Positions 44,280-53,315 of a stretch of 64,000 nucleotides of DNA are shown one piece after another. Position 1 is the stretch's first letter; each line of letters opens with the position of its first letter. The notes beneath the pieces are model-generated. The model was not told the origin of the DNA. It searched no databases and was given only the letters and a program-made list of their open reading frames with translations. A program made the position numbers and the translations under genes. Source of the DNA: Mesorhizobium japonicum MAFF 303099 (lineage in GTDB: Bacteria; Pseudomonadota; Alphaproteobacteria; Rhizobiales; Rhizobiaceae); the NCBI RefSeq assembly GCF_000009625.1, contig NC_002678.2, forward strand, positions 62,001-126,000. The letters are read 5' to 3'.

Positions 44280-45782
44280 CTAGCTGTGCTGCGGACAGGC
44301 CGGCACGTCCATTTCGCGGATGAAGGTGCGCAAGGCTTCCATATCCCGGGACAGAGGCCGATCGTCGGAATAGTGCGCGATATTTTCCCGGACCAGTTGG
44401 TAGATGGTGTCAGTACCAGGCGCGCGGGCACCGCGCCGCGCCAGAAAATCATGGGCCTGCGCGGCTGCCATGAGTTCGATCGCCAGGATGTATTCGGCGT
44501 TGTCGATAACCGCCAGCAGCTTGTTGGCTGCGACGGTTGGATGCGCAAGAAAATCCTCTTGCAGGCCGGATGTGACGCCGCCGTCGGTCGCCGCCGGGGC
44601 GGCCAGACGCCGATTGACGTTGCTGAGCGAGGTGGCCGTGTACTGGGCGATCATGAAGCCGGAATTGGCTCCGTCCTCATCGGCAAGGAAGGCCGGCAAA
44701 TTGTTGACAAGCGGATTGACGAGACGATCGATCCGACGCTCGCTCATTCCGGCCACCTGAGCCAAGGCGATGGTCAGGCCGTCGGCGGCCTGCCCGAGGG
44801 CGGGCGCTACCGCATGCGCCTCTGAAACAACCTGAGGATCGCTCAAGGACCCGAATACCGCGGGATTGTCGGTGACGGCAGCCAGTTCGCGGTCGACCAG
44901 CTCGGAGGACCGGTCCAGCACCTCCCGGGCGGCGCCATGAACATGCGGCACGGCGCGAAGACTGAGTGCGTCCTGCGTGCGACTGCCATGGGCCAGCGCG
45001 ATAAGTTCGCTGCCATGAAGCCAGCCGCGCAGTGATCTGCCCACGTCCTGAATGCCGGGTGAGGGCCTCATCGCCAGGATTTGTTCGCCAAAAGCCGGCA
45101 TTTGCGCGCCCGCGGCTTCGAGCGTCAAAGCCGCCGCCGCGTCAGCCCATCCCAACAAACGCTCCGCGCGCAGCACCGCAATGCTTGTCAGGCCGGTTGC
45201 GCACGCCGTGCCGTTGACCAGGCTCAAGCCTTCCTTGGCGCCAAGCTCCAATGGCTCCAGACCCATTTCAGCCAACGCCTCGAGCCCGCTCATCGGGCGG
45301 CCTGCCACGGTTGCACTGCCTTCGCCGATCAAGACCAGTGCTACATGCGCGTTGTGCGTCAAATACCCGGCCGATCCCCGGGAGGGCACGTCGGGAACGC
45401 AGTCGCGCTCGATAAAGGTGAGCAAATTGCGGACGATCGCAGGGCTAACGCCCGAACGGCCATGCGCGAAATTAGCCACTTGAGCGGCAATGATGGCGCG
45501 CACGCCGCGTCTCGGCACGAGGTCACCTACGCCGCAGGCGTGACTGCGAATGATATTGCGCGACAGTTTCTTTTGCAGGGCAGGCGCCACGACCTTGCTT
45601 GCCAAGGCGCCGACCCCGGTATTGACGCCATAGGCGCGGATGCCTTTTTCGACGATGGCCGCGACGATCTGGTGCGCAAAGGCGATCCTCTCCCATGCTG
45701 CCTGGCTAAGCGCCAGGGATTCGCCTTCGCTCACCCGCGCGATGTCGCGCCAGCTGGCGTTTGTATCTATCGTTATTGTCAT
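44280..45782 (-). CDS. Histidine-ammonia-lyase-like protein lacking the MIO triplet
   Basis: This 500-residue member of the aromatic amino acid ammonia-lyase superfamily keeps Tyr in YGVNTGVG (near residue 48), His in IRSHACGVG (near 80), Asn in LVNGTACATG (near 188) and Glu in GLQEDF (near 410). The Ala-Ser-Gly that cyclises to the MIO cofactor is replaced: the site reads GSAGYLTHNAH instead of GASGDLAPLAH, and QDPYSLR reads QDALSLR. It therefore cannot form MIO by the normal route and is unlikely to be a histidase; no hut genes are nearby. MIO-free relatives that expel better leaving groups are a precedent from memory. The start at 45782 is the family start. Confidence 0.85.
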   Translation of the reverse strand: MTITIDTNASWRDIARVSEGESLALSQAAWERIAFAHQIVAAIVEKGIRAYGVNTGVGALASKVVAPALQKKLSRNIIRSHACGVGDLVPRRGVRAIIAAQVANFAHGRSGVSPAIVRNLLTFIERDCVPDVPSRGSAGYLTHNAHVALVLIGEGSATVAGRPMSGLEALAEMGLEPLELGAKEGLSLVNGTACATGLTSIAVLRAERLLGWADAAAALTLEAAGAQMPAFGEQILAMRPSPGIQDVGRSLRGWLHGSELIALAHGSRTQDALSLRAVPHVHGAAREVLDRSSELVDRELAAVTDNPAVFGSLSDPQVVSEAHAVAPALGQAADGLTIALAQVAGMSERRIDRLVNPLVNNLPAFLADEDGANSGFMIAQYTATSLSNVNRRLAAPAATDGGVTSGLQEDFLAHPTVAANKLLAVIDNAEYILAIELMAAAQAHDFLARRGARAPGTDTIYQLVRENIAHYSDDRPLSRDMEALRTFIREMDVPACPQHS

Positions 45783-46123
45783 TGCCCGTTCCGAAATAGC
45801 TTTGCGAATGCGCAGGCGCTGTTGGCTCGCTCGAAAGGCGGCGTGAGACCGCTGCTTCGGCCCCTTACCGCACATCAGCGGGCATAATGGCGATGGAATT
45901 GCCGGCTGATGCGACTGTAGCGACCTCGTCGGCAACAAAAGACATGCCGACTGCGATCCGACGATCTTCTGGAGCCCAAAGACGCTTCCCGGGAAGGGTA
46001 TATTAGCAATAAACAATATATTAATGGCTATAATGCAGCCTTGGCACAGGGATGGAAATACCATCGACGTTCCGACACGCGCCCTGGAGCGCCGGAACGC
46101 TTGACCAATGCGGAGCAAAACGC
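45783..46123. other. Promoter-rich gap of 341 nt
   Basis: Between the ammonia-lyase-like gene and the small plus-strand gene no ORF with a ribosome binding site is seen. An AT-rich block lies at 46000-46035, with TATAAT at 46029-46034 on the plus strand about 90 nt before the small gene. This is a candidate promoter and the likely regulatory region for both divergent genes. Confidence 0.4.
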
Positions 46124-46435
46124 ATGAGTGTCGGAACCGCTCTCGAACAATTGCTCCGGCTGATTCATCGCCGAGCCATGAAATTGGCGATGTTGCCGGA
46201 AGATGAAAGGGATTCTCACTACGATCGCATCCGCCTGTCATGTTGTGCGGCCGCCGAGCACATTGGGCAAGATCCCGACCAGGCAGCCATCACGGCGAAC
46301 GATATGGTTGAGTTTGTTCGCGCGCTGGTCGGAATCATTGAAATGGGCTCTGGACCGGATCATGAGCGAAACGCCGATCAGCGGTCGCCGATGCTGCCTT
46401 CGGGCGGTCAAGAGCATGTCACCACGCGCATCTAG
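46124..46435 (+). CDS. Small hypothetical protein, 103 residues
   Basis: This helical cytosolic protein begins MSVGTALEQLLRLIHRRAMKLA. It contains RLSCCAAAEHIGQ with a double Cys and a hydrophobic helix MVEFVRALVGIIEMG, and ends in a polar tail. No family is recognised. GGAG lies 9 nt ahead of the ATG at 46124. It is divergent from the ammonia-lyase-like gene. Confidence 0.6.
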   Translation: MSVGTALEQLLRLIHRRAMKLAMLPEDERDSHYDRIRLSCCAAAEHIGQDPDQAAITANDMVEFVRALVGIIEMGSGPDHERNADQRSPMLPSGGQEHVTTRI

Positions 46436-46479
46436 CAAACAGACAAGAACGCCACCTTGGGGCAGCGGGAACGGGGCGG

Positions 46480-46773
46480 CTAGGGCTGGTGCTGTACGAT
46501 GTAGCTGCTGGTGACGGCGTCGTCGCCGTGGCCGCGCGTTACAAGAACTTTTGTATAGCCGAGCGGCAAGCCCTCTGTGACGGTCGCATCAACGAGACGA
46601 CACCGCCCGACGGTTTCGCCGTTCGGAGCGCTTGCCAATCTGTCTTTCAGCGAAGCCATGCATAAGTCGAGCGACGCATACATGGTCGGCCCCATATCGA
46701 CGGGTTTGCAGACAGAACCCTCAACCGGGCTACACTGGAGCAAAACCATCACTGCCGCAGTTGCCGGATCCAT
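46480..46773 (-). CDS. Small hypothetical protein, 97 residues
   Basis: This protein begins MDPATAAVMVLLQCSPVEGSVCK and ends VLVTRGHGDDAVTSSYIVQ. It has three to four Cys (QCSP, VCKP, LCMAS, GRCRL), suggesting disulfides or metal binding, but there is no clear signal peptide. In-frame ATGs at 46818 and 46893 would extend it; GAGAG before 46773 favours the short form weakly. I do not recognise the family. Confidence 0.55.
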   Translation of the reverse strand: MDPATAAVMVLLQCSPVEGSVCKPVDMGPTMYASLDLCMASLKDRLASAPNGETVGRCRLVDATVTEGLPLGYTKVLVTRGHGDDAVTSSYIVQHQP

Positions 46774-46949
46774 TTTCAAAAATCTCTCGTTTGGACGTAC
46801 CTCAACGTGGAAATGCATCCTTTGTTTCACTTTAGCTAAAAAACGAATGGAATGGCCGTTCTCGACACGGCTGCCTTGCGGCCATCCTGCCAAGCCTCTT
46901 CATGGCAGCCGCCCATGCCAACCAGCCAAACTCTGCTTTGATTTCAATC

Positions 46950-47035
46950 TGGTGCGGACGACGGGAATCGAACCCGTACGATCAGAGATCGAGGGATTTT
47001 AAGTCCCTTGCGTCTACCAATTCCGCCACGTCCGC
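46950..47035 (-). tRNA. tRNA-Leu (anticodon TAA)
   Basis: The minus strand reads GCGGACG at the 5' end, pairing with CGTCCGC before the discriminator A and an encoded CCA. The D-arm GGCGGAATTGGTAGACGC, anticodon loop CTTAAAA, a long variable arm and the T-arm GGGTTCGATTCCC follow. The long variable arm and acceptor identify a class II tRNA, and the TAA anticodon makes it leucine. The length with CCA is 86 nt. Confidence 0.96.
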
Positions 47036-47181
47036 AGGCCAGCCCTTTTCAGATGCCAGACACAGGTCGTCAAGTCGTGTTTCTTAAGCCGCCTGAACGC
47101 GCACCCCCGAGGAGGTGGCGTGGCGATACTGGTGTGATCGCGGAATTTAGCGCGGCGCGTGAAATGCGTAGGGTGTTTGCA

Positions 47182-47200
47182 CGGCGGATCTGATCCGCCG
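47182..47200. terminator. CGGCGGATC-T-GATCCGCCG palindrome
   Basis: A perfect 19-nt palindrome lies in the 283-nt gap between the Omp gene stop and the tRNA start (both minus strand). It has no T-run. It may terminate the Omp transcript; the rest of the gap is GC-rich and without ORFs. Confidence 0.4.
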
Positions 47201-47318
47201 AGGCCGGCGTCTACCAGGCCCAACCCATTCCCCCGCCCACTGGGGGCGCCGGCCGCCCCTCTCATCGAAATCGCGGATTACGTCACAGCCGTCGCTCTGC
47301 GACCGCAGTTGGCAAGGC

Positions 47319-47984
47319 TCAGAACTTGTAGCTGAGATTGATGCCGACGGTGTTCAGCTTGGTATCCTGGTCGCGGCCGACGAAGTCGCTGGATCCGTCA
47401 TAGTGTTCGGAGCCGAAATCGTAGTAGCGATACTGGGCGCCGACGACGAACTTGTCGGTCAGCGCGTAGTCGACGCCGGCGCCCAGGGTCCAGCCGACAT
47501 TCGCGCGTGTCTCGGAGAAAGCGGAGCCCGCCGATTGCGAGGTCTCGATCCCGGCAAAGGCAACGCCGCCTATGCCATAGACCAGCACGCGATCCATCGC
47601 GTATCCGGCCTTGGCGTTGACCGATCCGAACCATTTGATGTCGGTGCCGAAATTGTTTCCGGGTTCCGCTTCGGCCGTGCCGTTGACCGAGGAATAGTTG
47701 AGGTCGGCTTCGGCGCCGATCACGGCCTGGTCGAACTGCCACAGCCCGGCGATATGCCCGCCGACGAAACCGCCGTTTATGTCCGGCGAGACGGAAAACG
47801 GCTCGCCCTCCGTTCCTGAGATGTCGGACTGGCCCCAGCCATAGCCCGCCTGCAGGCCGGCGTAGTATCCGGTCCAGTCGAAGCCGGGCGCGGTCATCGG
47901 CACGTCGACCGTCGGGTCGGCTGCGAGAGCCGGCACGGACAGGACGGCAAGAAGACCGGCACTTGCGACCACAAGGCGATACAC
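47319..47984 (-). CDS. Omp25/31-type outer membrane beta-barrel protein
   Basis: This 221-residue protein has a signal peptide (MYRLVVASAGLLAVL to ALAA). An eight-stranded barrel follows with the hallmarks FDWTGYYAGLQAGYGWGQ near residue 35, GFVGGHIAGLWQF near 75, KAGYAMDRVLVYGIGGVAF near 125, and a C-terminal GINLSYKF ending in Phe. This is the Rhizobiales/Brucella Omp25/31 family, abundant surface proteins. The start is GTG at 47984. Confidence 0.92.
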   Translation of the reverse strand: MYRLVVASAGLLAVLSVPALAADPTVDVPMTAPGFDWTGYYAGLQAGYGWGQSDISGTEGEPFSVSPDINGGFVGGHIAGLWQFDQAVIGAEADLNYSSVNGTAEAEPGNNFGTDIKWFGSVNAKAGYAMDRVLVYGIGGVAFAGIETSQSAGSAFSETRANVGWTLGAGVDYALTDKFVVGAQYRYYDFGSEHYDGSSDFVGRDQDTKLNTVGINLSYKF

Positions 47985-48175
47985 TCGAACTCCCCGGACG
48001 AAGAGTCAGAAGAAATCTTGGCGACCAAGCTAGACCGATTTACGACAAAACGGAATCCTGTTTCTGGCTGCAACCGTTTGCCGTTGGCAGAACCGCGGCC
48101 TGCAAGCGCAGGACAGCCGGCATTGCCGGGAAAATGTCGGCGTGCAAAATGGCCGTCTTGCAAGGAAAAATCGTG

Positions 48176-48562
48176 ATGAACGGCCTGACTCGTCTCATCG
48201 CTGGAACAGCCATCACACTGTTCGCCTGCGGTCTCGTCATGGCCGAGCCATTGACGCTCGCCATCGCCAAGGCCGCGGTCGTATCCGATCAAGCGTCGGG
48301 ACAGAGGGCACTCAACCTGAAGATGACACCGGACAGCGCAAAGGCATTCGCCGACTTCACCAAGGCGAATGTCGGGAAGGTGGTCGATCTCAGCGTCGAC
48401 GGTGCCGTGGTGGCGTCGCCGCGCCTGGTCGAACCCATCCTAGGCGGTGAGGTGATGCTCAGCGGCGCCTTCGCCGCGGGCGAACTCCAGCGCCTCGCGG
48501 AACGGATTTCGGCGGGAGGTGCGAAAGTCACGGTCGAGGTGAAGGCTGAACAGCCTTTGTGA
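48176..48562 (+). CDS. Exported stand-alone SecD P1-head-like domain
   Basis: This 128-residue protein has a signal peptide (MNGLTRLIAGTAITLF to LVMAE, cleavage near residue 23). The mature part matches the SecDF P1-head subdomain: LNLKMTPDSAKAFADFTKANVG then DGAVVASPRLVEPILGGEVM and GAFAAGELQRLAERI. In SecD this domain works in the periplasm during late translocation; here it is alone and without membrane helices. A role as a chaperone or inhibitor is a guess. GTG at 48173 immediately before the ATG is an equal start. Confidence 0.78.
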   Translation: MNGLTRLIAGTAITLFACGLVMAEPLTLAIAKAAVVSDQASGQRALNLKMTPDSAKAFADFTKANVGKVVDLSVDGAVVASPRLVEPILGGEVMLSGAFAAGELQRLAERISAGGAKVTVEVKAEQPL

Positions 48563-48643
48563 AGGCTGGGCAGGCCCGTTCGCTGTTTGGCGCTGGTCAA
48601 AACCAGGCAGGCTTGGCACAGTCGCGCAAACAGGAGTCCCTTC

Positions 48644-50461
48644 ATGGCAAAGAAGCCGGCGGCGCATGCGACGAAACCAAAACCCTGGACCGAGATGGCG
48701 ACGCATCTGGTCGACGTCGCCATGGGCCGCAAGCCCGCCGATCTCGTCATCCGCAACGGCCGCTGGGTGAACGTTCACTCCGGCGAGATCATCGCCGGCA
48801 CCGATATCGCCATTGCCGGCGGCCGCTTCGCCTATTGCGGGCCGAATGCCAGCCACGCCATCGGCCAGGGCACCAAGGTTGTCGATGCCGGCGGGCGCTA
48901 TCTGGTGCCAGGCCTCTGCGACGCGCACATGCATGTCGAGAGCGGCATGGTGACGGTGACCGAGTTCTGCCGTGCCGTCATCCCGCACGGCACCACGTCG
49001 ATGTTCATCGATCCGCACGAGATCGCCAATGTGCTCGGCTTGCCGGGCGTGCGGCTGATGCATGACGAGGCGGTGGCGATGCCCATCAACGTGCATGTGC
49101 AGATGCCGTCCTGCGTGCCGTCGGCGCCCGGGTTGGAACATGCCGGCGCCGAGCTGACGGTCGCCGATGTTGCCGAGGCCATGACCTGGGAAAACATCAT
49201 CGGGCTCGGCGAAGTGATGAATTTCCCCGGTGTCGCCGCAAACGATCCTGTCATGTCGGGCGAGATCGCGGCGACGGTTCGTGCTGGCAAGACGGTCGGC
49301 GGCCACTATGCCTCGCGCGACCTCGGCCTGCCGTTCCATGGCTACGTCGCCGGCGGACCCGAAGACGACCACGAAGGCACGCGCGCCGAGGATGCCATCG
49401 CACGTGTCCGCCAGGGCATGAAGGCGATGCTGCGGCTGGGCTCGGCCTGGTACGACGTTGCCTCGCAGATCAAGGCGGTGACCGAAGGCGGCATCGATCC
49501 GCGCAACTTCATCCTGTGCACCGACGACAGCCATTCCGGCACGCTGGTGCATGAAGGCCACATGGACCGGGTGGTGCGCCACGCCATCCAACAGGGGCTG
49601 AAGCCGGTGACGGCGATCCAGATGGCGACGATCAACACTGCCCAGCATTTCAGGCTGGAACGCGAAATCGGTTCGATCGCACCGGGACGGTTGGCCGACC
49701 TGCTGATTGTCTCCGACCTCGCCGCAATGACCATCGATGAGGTTTATGCGCGCGGTGTCAGGTTGGCCAAGGGTGGCAAGCTCGACATTGACATTCCGGC
49801 CTATGATTACCCGAAGACGGCGAAGAACACCGTCAAGTTGGGCAAAAAACTCAGGGCCGGCGATTTCGACATCACGGCGCCCAAGGGTGCCAACGAGGTG
49901 CGGGTGCGCGTCATCGGCGTCATCGAGAACCAGGCGCCGACACGGGCGCTGGAGGCCGATCTGCCGGTCGAGGACGGGCTGGTCGCCATGGACCGCCGCA
50001 ACGACGTCTGCCAGATCGCGCTGGTCGAGCGGCACAGGGGCACGGGCGGCGTCACCAACGCCTTCGTCTCCGGCTTCGGCTATATGGGCGATTGCGCCAT
50101 GGCCTCGAGCGTGGCGCATGACGCCCATCACATCATCTGCGTCGGCACCAACAAGCAGGACATGGCGCTGGCGGTCAACCGGCTGGGCCAAGTCGGCGGC
50201 GGCGTCGTGCTGTTCTCCAAGGGCAAGGAACTGGCGCTGGTCGAAATGCCGATCGCCGGCCTGATGTCGGACGAGCGCGCCGAGATCGTCGCCGCCAAGG
50301 CCGAGAAACTGACCGAGGCGATGCGCAAGATGGGGTGTTCCCTGAACAACGCATACATGCAGCACTCGCTGCTGGCGTTGGTGGTCATTCCGGAGCTGAG
50401 GATTTCCGACGTCGGGCTGATCGATGTGACGACGTTCCAGAAAGTCGATCTGTTCGTCTAG
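48644..50461 (+). CDS. ade: Adenine deaminase
   Basis: This 605-residue amidohydrolase is of the Ade/AdeC type. The metal-binding PGLCDAHMHVESGM is near residue 90, IDPHEIANVLG near 125, and the Asp-containing FILCTDDSHSGTL near 295. The C-terminal adenine-deaminase domain contains VSGFGYMGDCAMASSVAHDAHHIICVG near 490. It converts adenine to hypoxanthine and ammonia with Mn/Fe in purine salvage. AGGAG precedes the ATG at 48644. The length matches the family. Confidence 0.93.
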   Translation: MAKKPAAHATKPKPWTEMATHLVDVAMGRKPADLVIRNGRWVNVHSGEIIAGTDIAIAGGRFAYCGPNASHAIGQGTKVVDAGGRYLVPGLCDAHMHVESGMVTVTEFCRAVIPHGTTSMFIDPHEIANVLGLPGVRLMHDEAVAMPINVHVQMPSCVPSAPGLEHAGAELTVADVAEAMTWENIIGLGEVMNFPGVAANDPVMSGEIAATVRAGKTVGGHYASRDLGLPFHGYVAGGPEDDHEGTRAEDAIARVRQGMKAMLRLGSAWYDVASQIKAVTEGGIDPRNFILCTDDSHSGTLVHEGHMDRVVRHAIQQGLKPVTAIQMATINTAQHFRLEREIGSIAPGRLADLLIVSDLAAMTIDEVYARGVRLAKGGKLDIDIPAYDYPKTAKNTVKLGKKLRAGDFDITAPKGANEVRVRVIGVIENQAPTRALEADLPVEDGLVAMDRRNDVCQIALVERHRGTGGVTNAFVSGFGYMGDCAMASSVAHDAHHIICVGTNKQDMALAVNRLGQVGGGVVLFSKGKELALVEMPIAGLMSDERAEIVAAKAEKLTEAMRKMGCSLNNAYMQHSLLALVVIPELRISDVGLIDVTTFQKVDLFV

Positions 50462-50486
50462 ACCAAAGCCGCCGCCGGCGACTCGC

Positions 50487-51650
50487 TCACCCGCCGGTGA
50501 CGATGGTCAGCACCTTGAACGGCGTGGTGATGACGACCTCGGCGACCGATCCGACGGCCTTGCCGAGGCCCTGGCCGAGATTGTTGAGTTGCGCCGGATC
50601 GGGTTCGTCGGAGGCCAGGCCGGCAGGGGTACGCAGCCGGTTGCCGAGCAACTGCACCAGGATCGGATTGTCGGCGAATTTCGCGTGGTTTAGGCCACCG
50701 TCGCCGCCCTTGGCCTTGGTCAGGTCGACCACGGAGACGCCATAGCTGGCGAGATCGGCCGCATTGCCGTAGTCGCCCACACGCGGCTTGTCGCCGGAGA
50801 TAAATGAAGACAATTTGAGCGCCCGGTCATCGCCTGACAACAGCACGGCAAACGGCTTGTCCGGCTTGCCGTAACGCATCATCTGCTTTTTGAACACGTC
50901 GACATCGATGTCGGGCGAAGCCAGGACGACATAGCCGAGCTTGCCGCCGAGATCGCGGTCGCCGGTGATGGCGAGCTGGCGCAGCGCCTCCATGGTCAGC
51001 CAGGTTCCCATCGAATGAGCGATGATGTCGATGCTCTTGACCCGCGTCTTGGCGAGCATTCTGAGCGTCGCCTCGAGGTCGTCACGGGCGGCGTTGGCGC
51101 TGTCCTTGTCGTAGATATAGCCCGTCGTCTTGGCGCTCGACGCCCAGGAGAACAGCACCGGCGTACCGGGATATTTCGTATCATGGGCGATCTGCGTCAG
51201 CCGGTAGACGCCGTCGTCGAAGCCGTTGTTGAAGCCGTGCACGAACACCAGCGCGCGGTCGCCGCGCATGGCGATGTCGGCGCCGACCGCCTTGGCGAAT
51301 TGCGGGGCGTCGCCATAATGGACGACATTGGTGGCCGTGAATTGCTTGGCCGGGTTCGAGTTGGCCGAGCCCTTGGCCCGCTCGATGGCGCCGACCTGGT
51401 GGACCTTCGGCACGGTGACGTCGACGCGGGCGTAGCTGGTGGTCAACGAGCGATCGCCGTTAAATACCTGCCGCGGATCCTTGGTCGCCTGCTGCCGGGT
51501 GGTGGCGACGAAAATTTCGTGCGTGGCCGCGATGTCGGACGCTGGTACCGAGACCGTCGTCTTGTTGAGCAGATCATGCGTGTTCTGGCCGGCACAACCG
51601 GCAATGGCGAGCGCCAACGCGACGACGAAACTGTTCAAGCGCAAGCTCAA
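50487..51650 (-). CDS. Lipoprotein alpha/beta hydrolase (DUF900-type), paralogue 1
   Basis: This 387-residue protein has a lipoprotein signal (LALAIAGC, Cys near residue 19). The hydrolase core has ALVFVHGFNNGFDDGVYR near residue 135, AHSMGTWLTMEALR near 205 with the nucleophile Ser, and VVLASPDIDVDVFKKQM near 240. It ends with a hydrophobic tail. DUF900 members are esterases of unknown substrate. The start is TTG at 51650, supported by GGGAG with a 7-nt spacer. A close paralogue lies upstream on the same strand. Confidence 0.85.
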   Translation of the reverse strand: MSLRLNSFVVALALAIAGCAGQNTHDLLNKTTVSVPASDIAATHEIFVATTRQQATKDPRQVFNGDRSLTTSYARVDVTVPKVHQVGAIERAKGSANSNPAKQFTATNVVHYGDAPQFAKAVGADIAMRGDRALVFVHGFNNGFDDGVYRLTQIAHDTKYPGTPVLFSWASSAKTTGYIYDKDSANAARDDLEATLRMLAKTRVKSIDIIAHSMGTWLTMEALRQLAITGDRDLGGKLGYVVLASPDIDVDVFKKQMMRYGKPDKPFAVLLSGDDRALKLSSFISGDKPRVGDYGNAADLASYGVSVVDLTKAKGGDGGLNHAKFADNPILVQLLGNRLRTPAGLASDEPDPAQLNNLGQGLGKAVGSVAEVVITTPFKVLTIVTGG

Positions 51651-51791
51651 GCGCCGGCTCCCGTAACGGGGGACGTCAAAGGCATGACGTCACCGCTATT
51701 CCGATAGAGCCAGAGACCGGCGCGGTCCAGTTCAAAATGGACCAAGGCCTCCGCAAGGCTGGATTGGCATGGCAAACGCGTGGCGCCGCAT

Positions 51792-52865
51792 CTACTGCCC
51801 GAGCAGGCTGATGCGGTCGGTCACGTCCCGGTCGCTGGCAAAGCCGTCATCTTCGCGCAGCCGCTGGCCGATCATCTTCACCAGGACCGGATTGTCGGCG
51901 AATTTGGTATGGTTGAAGCTGTCGCTGCCCTTGACCTCGGAGAGATCGACCACCGTCACGCCATAGGAGGCAAGATCGGCTGCATCCTTGTAGTCGCCGA
52001 CGCGCGGCCGTGAACCGGCGATCAGGCCGGAAAGCCTCAGCGCGCGGTCGTCGTCGGACAACAGCAGGATGAACGGCTTGTCGGGCTTGCCGTAGCGGCG
52101 CATCTGGCTCTTGAACACGTCGACATCGATGTCGGGCGAGGCGAGCACCACGTCGCCGAGCTTGCCGCCGAGGTCGCGGTCGCCGCTGATGGCCATCTGG
52201 CGGAGCGTTTCCATGGTTACCCAGGTTCCCATCGAATGCGCGACAATGTCGATGCGACGCGCGCCGGACTGCTGCAGCATGCGCAACGTCACTTCGAGCT
52301 GGTCGCGTGCCGCGCTGGCACTTTCCTTGTCATAGACATAGTCGGTGGTCTTGGCGCCCGACGCCCAGGAAAACAGCACCGGCGTGCCGGGATAGCCGGA
52401 ATCGTGGACGATCTGGGTCAGGCGGTAGACTGCATCGTCGAAACCGGTGTTGTAGCCGTGCACGAAGACCATGACGCGGCCGCCACGCGCCGCGATGTCG
52501 GCGTTCAGCGCGCTGGAGAATTTCGGCTGCGTGTCGTAGCCGACAACCTCGGAAGCCATGAAATATTTGGCCGGATCATCCGACTTGCCGCGCGAGCGCC
52601 GCTCGATCTGGCCGGTCTGGTGGAGTCCCGGGACGGTGACGTTGACGCGGGCATAGTTCAGCGTTGCCGAGCGCTCGCCGTCGAAAACCTTGTTGGGATC
52701 GTCGGATTTCTTGCGCGTCGTGGCGATGAAGATCGAATGGTTGCCGGCGATTTCCGTCACCGGCGCGGCGACGATGGCGCTGCCAAGCAATTCCTGCGTT
52801 TGCGGGCCGGCGCAGCCGGCGACGAGCACGGCGAGACAAACAGTAACGATCTTCTTCAAAGGCAC
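51792..52865 (-). CDS. Lipoprotein alpha/beta hydrolase (DUF900-type), paralogue 2
   Basis: This 357-residue protein has a lipobox LVAGC near residue 17 and the same core as its downstream neighbour: MVFVHGYNTGFDDAVYRLT, DIVAHSMGTWVTMETLR and ASPDIDVDVFKSQM. The two are clearly a tandem duplication that has diverged in the first 100 residues and at the C-terminus. The start is set at GTG 52865, which gives the lipoprotein signal directly; ATG at 52898 would add 11 residues. The 141-nt gap to paralogue 1 has no terminator, so co-transcription is possible. Confidence 0.83.
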   Translation of the reverse strand: MPLKKIVTVCLAVLVAGCAGPQTQELLGSAIVAAPVTEIAGNHSIFIATTRKKSDDPNKVFDGERSATLNYARVNVTVPGLHQTGQIERRSRGKSDDPAKYFMASEVVGYDTQPKFSSALNADIAARGGRVMVFVHGYNTGFDDAVYRLTQIVHDSGYPGTPVLFSWASGAKTTDYVYDKESASAARDQLEVTLRMLQQSGARRIDIVAHSMGTWVTMETLRQMAISGDRDLGGKLGDVVLASPDIDVDVFKSQMRRYGKPDKPFILLLSDDDRALRLSGLIAGSRPRVGDYKDAADLASYGVTVVDLSEVKGSDSFNHTKFADNPVLVKMIGQRLREDDGFASDRDVTDRISLLGQ

Positions 52866-53315
52866 GTCTGAAATTTCCACTCCGGCCAAAAGGCCCATCT
52901 ACCCCTGCGACACCTCCCGGACAGGCAGAGTGCGGCAGAACTAAGTCGTGTCCAGCCGAAATGTGGTCGGCGCCTGGTTAAGGCCATCATACTGTTGCGC
53001 GAAAGCCAAAGTGGCGGAAGAAACGCTGAGAAACGGCTCGAAGCGGATGCCGGGTGCGTCCGCGCCGAAGACTGGCATCGCTTCGATTTCGCGGCCAGCC
53101 GATACAAAGGTGTGAACAGATGCGTCCAAGCGATTGCAAATATTATACGAATTTCGGTCGAAGAGGGCTGTAAGCGGTCGGCCAATGGCGTTGCGAGGCC
53201 GGATATGCAATAGGCAGGATCGGCTGCGAGAGATCAGCATGCAATAAACAGACGTTGTGCGGCCAGGTTGATGACAGGGGGGCCGCGCAGACATGCGGCA
53301 CAAGGTGGCTTTCCG
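52866..53315. other. Gap of 450 nt between divergent genes
   Basis: This region separates the esterase paralogue from ilvA and should hold both promoters. The minus-strand frame from about 53080 to the stop at 52941 reads protein-like at its end (FAQQYDGLNQAPTTF) but has no ribosome binding site and no family likeness; I do not call it. No repeat, hairpin with T-run or riboswitch was seen. Confidence 0.4.

Noticed and set aside
48440..50365. A 641-codon minus-strand frame opposite ade
   Set aside because: It is antisense to a clear adenine deaminase, with a His/Asp/Arg-rich composition typical of shadow frames.
51651..51780. Leader-like minus-strand frame ending on the esterase TTG start
   Set aside because: It reads plausibly (ALVHFELDRAGLWLY) and overlaps the start codon, but has no ATG or ribosome binding site of its own, so it was not called.
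52941..53080. Protein-like minus-strand tail FAQQYDGLNQAPTTF
   Set aside because: No ribosome binding site, no start codon context and no family likeness.
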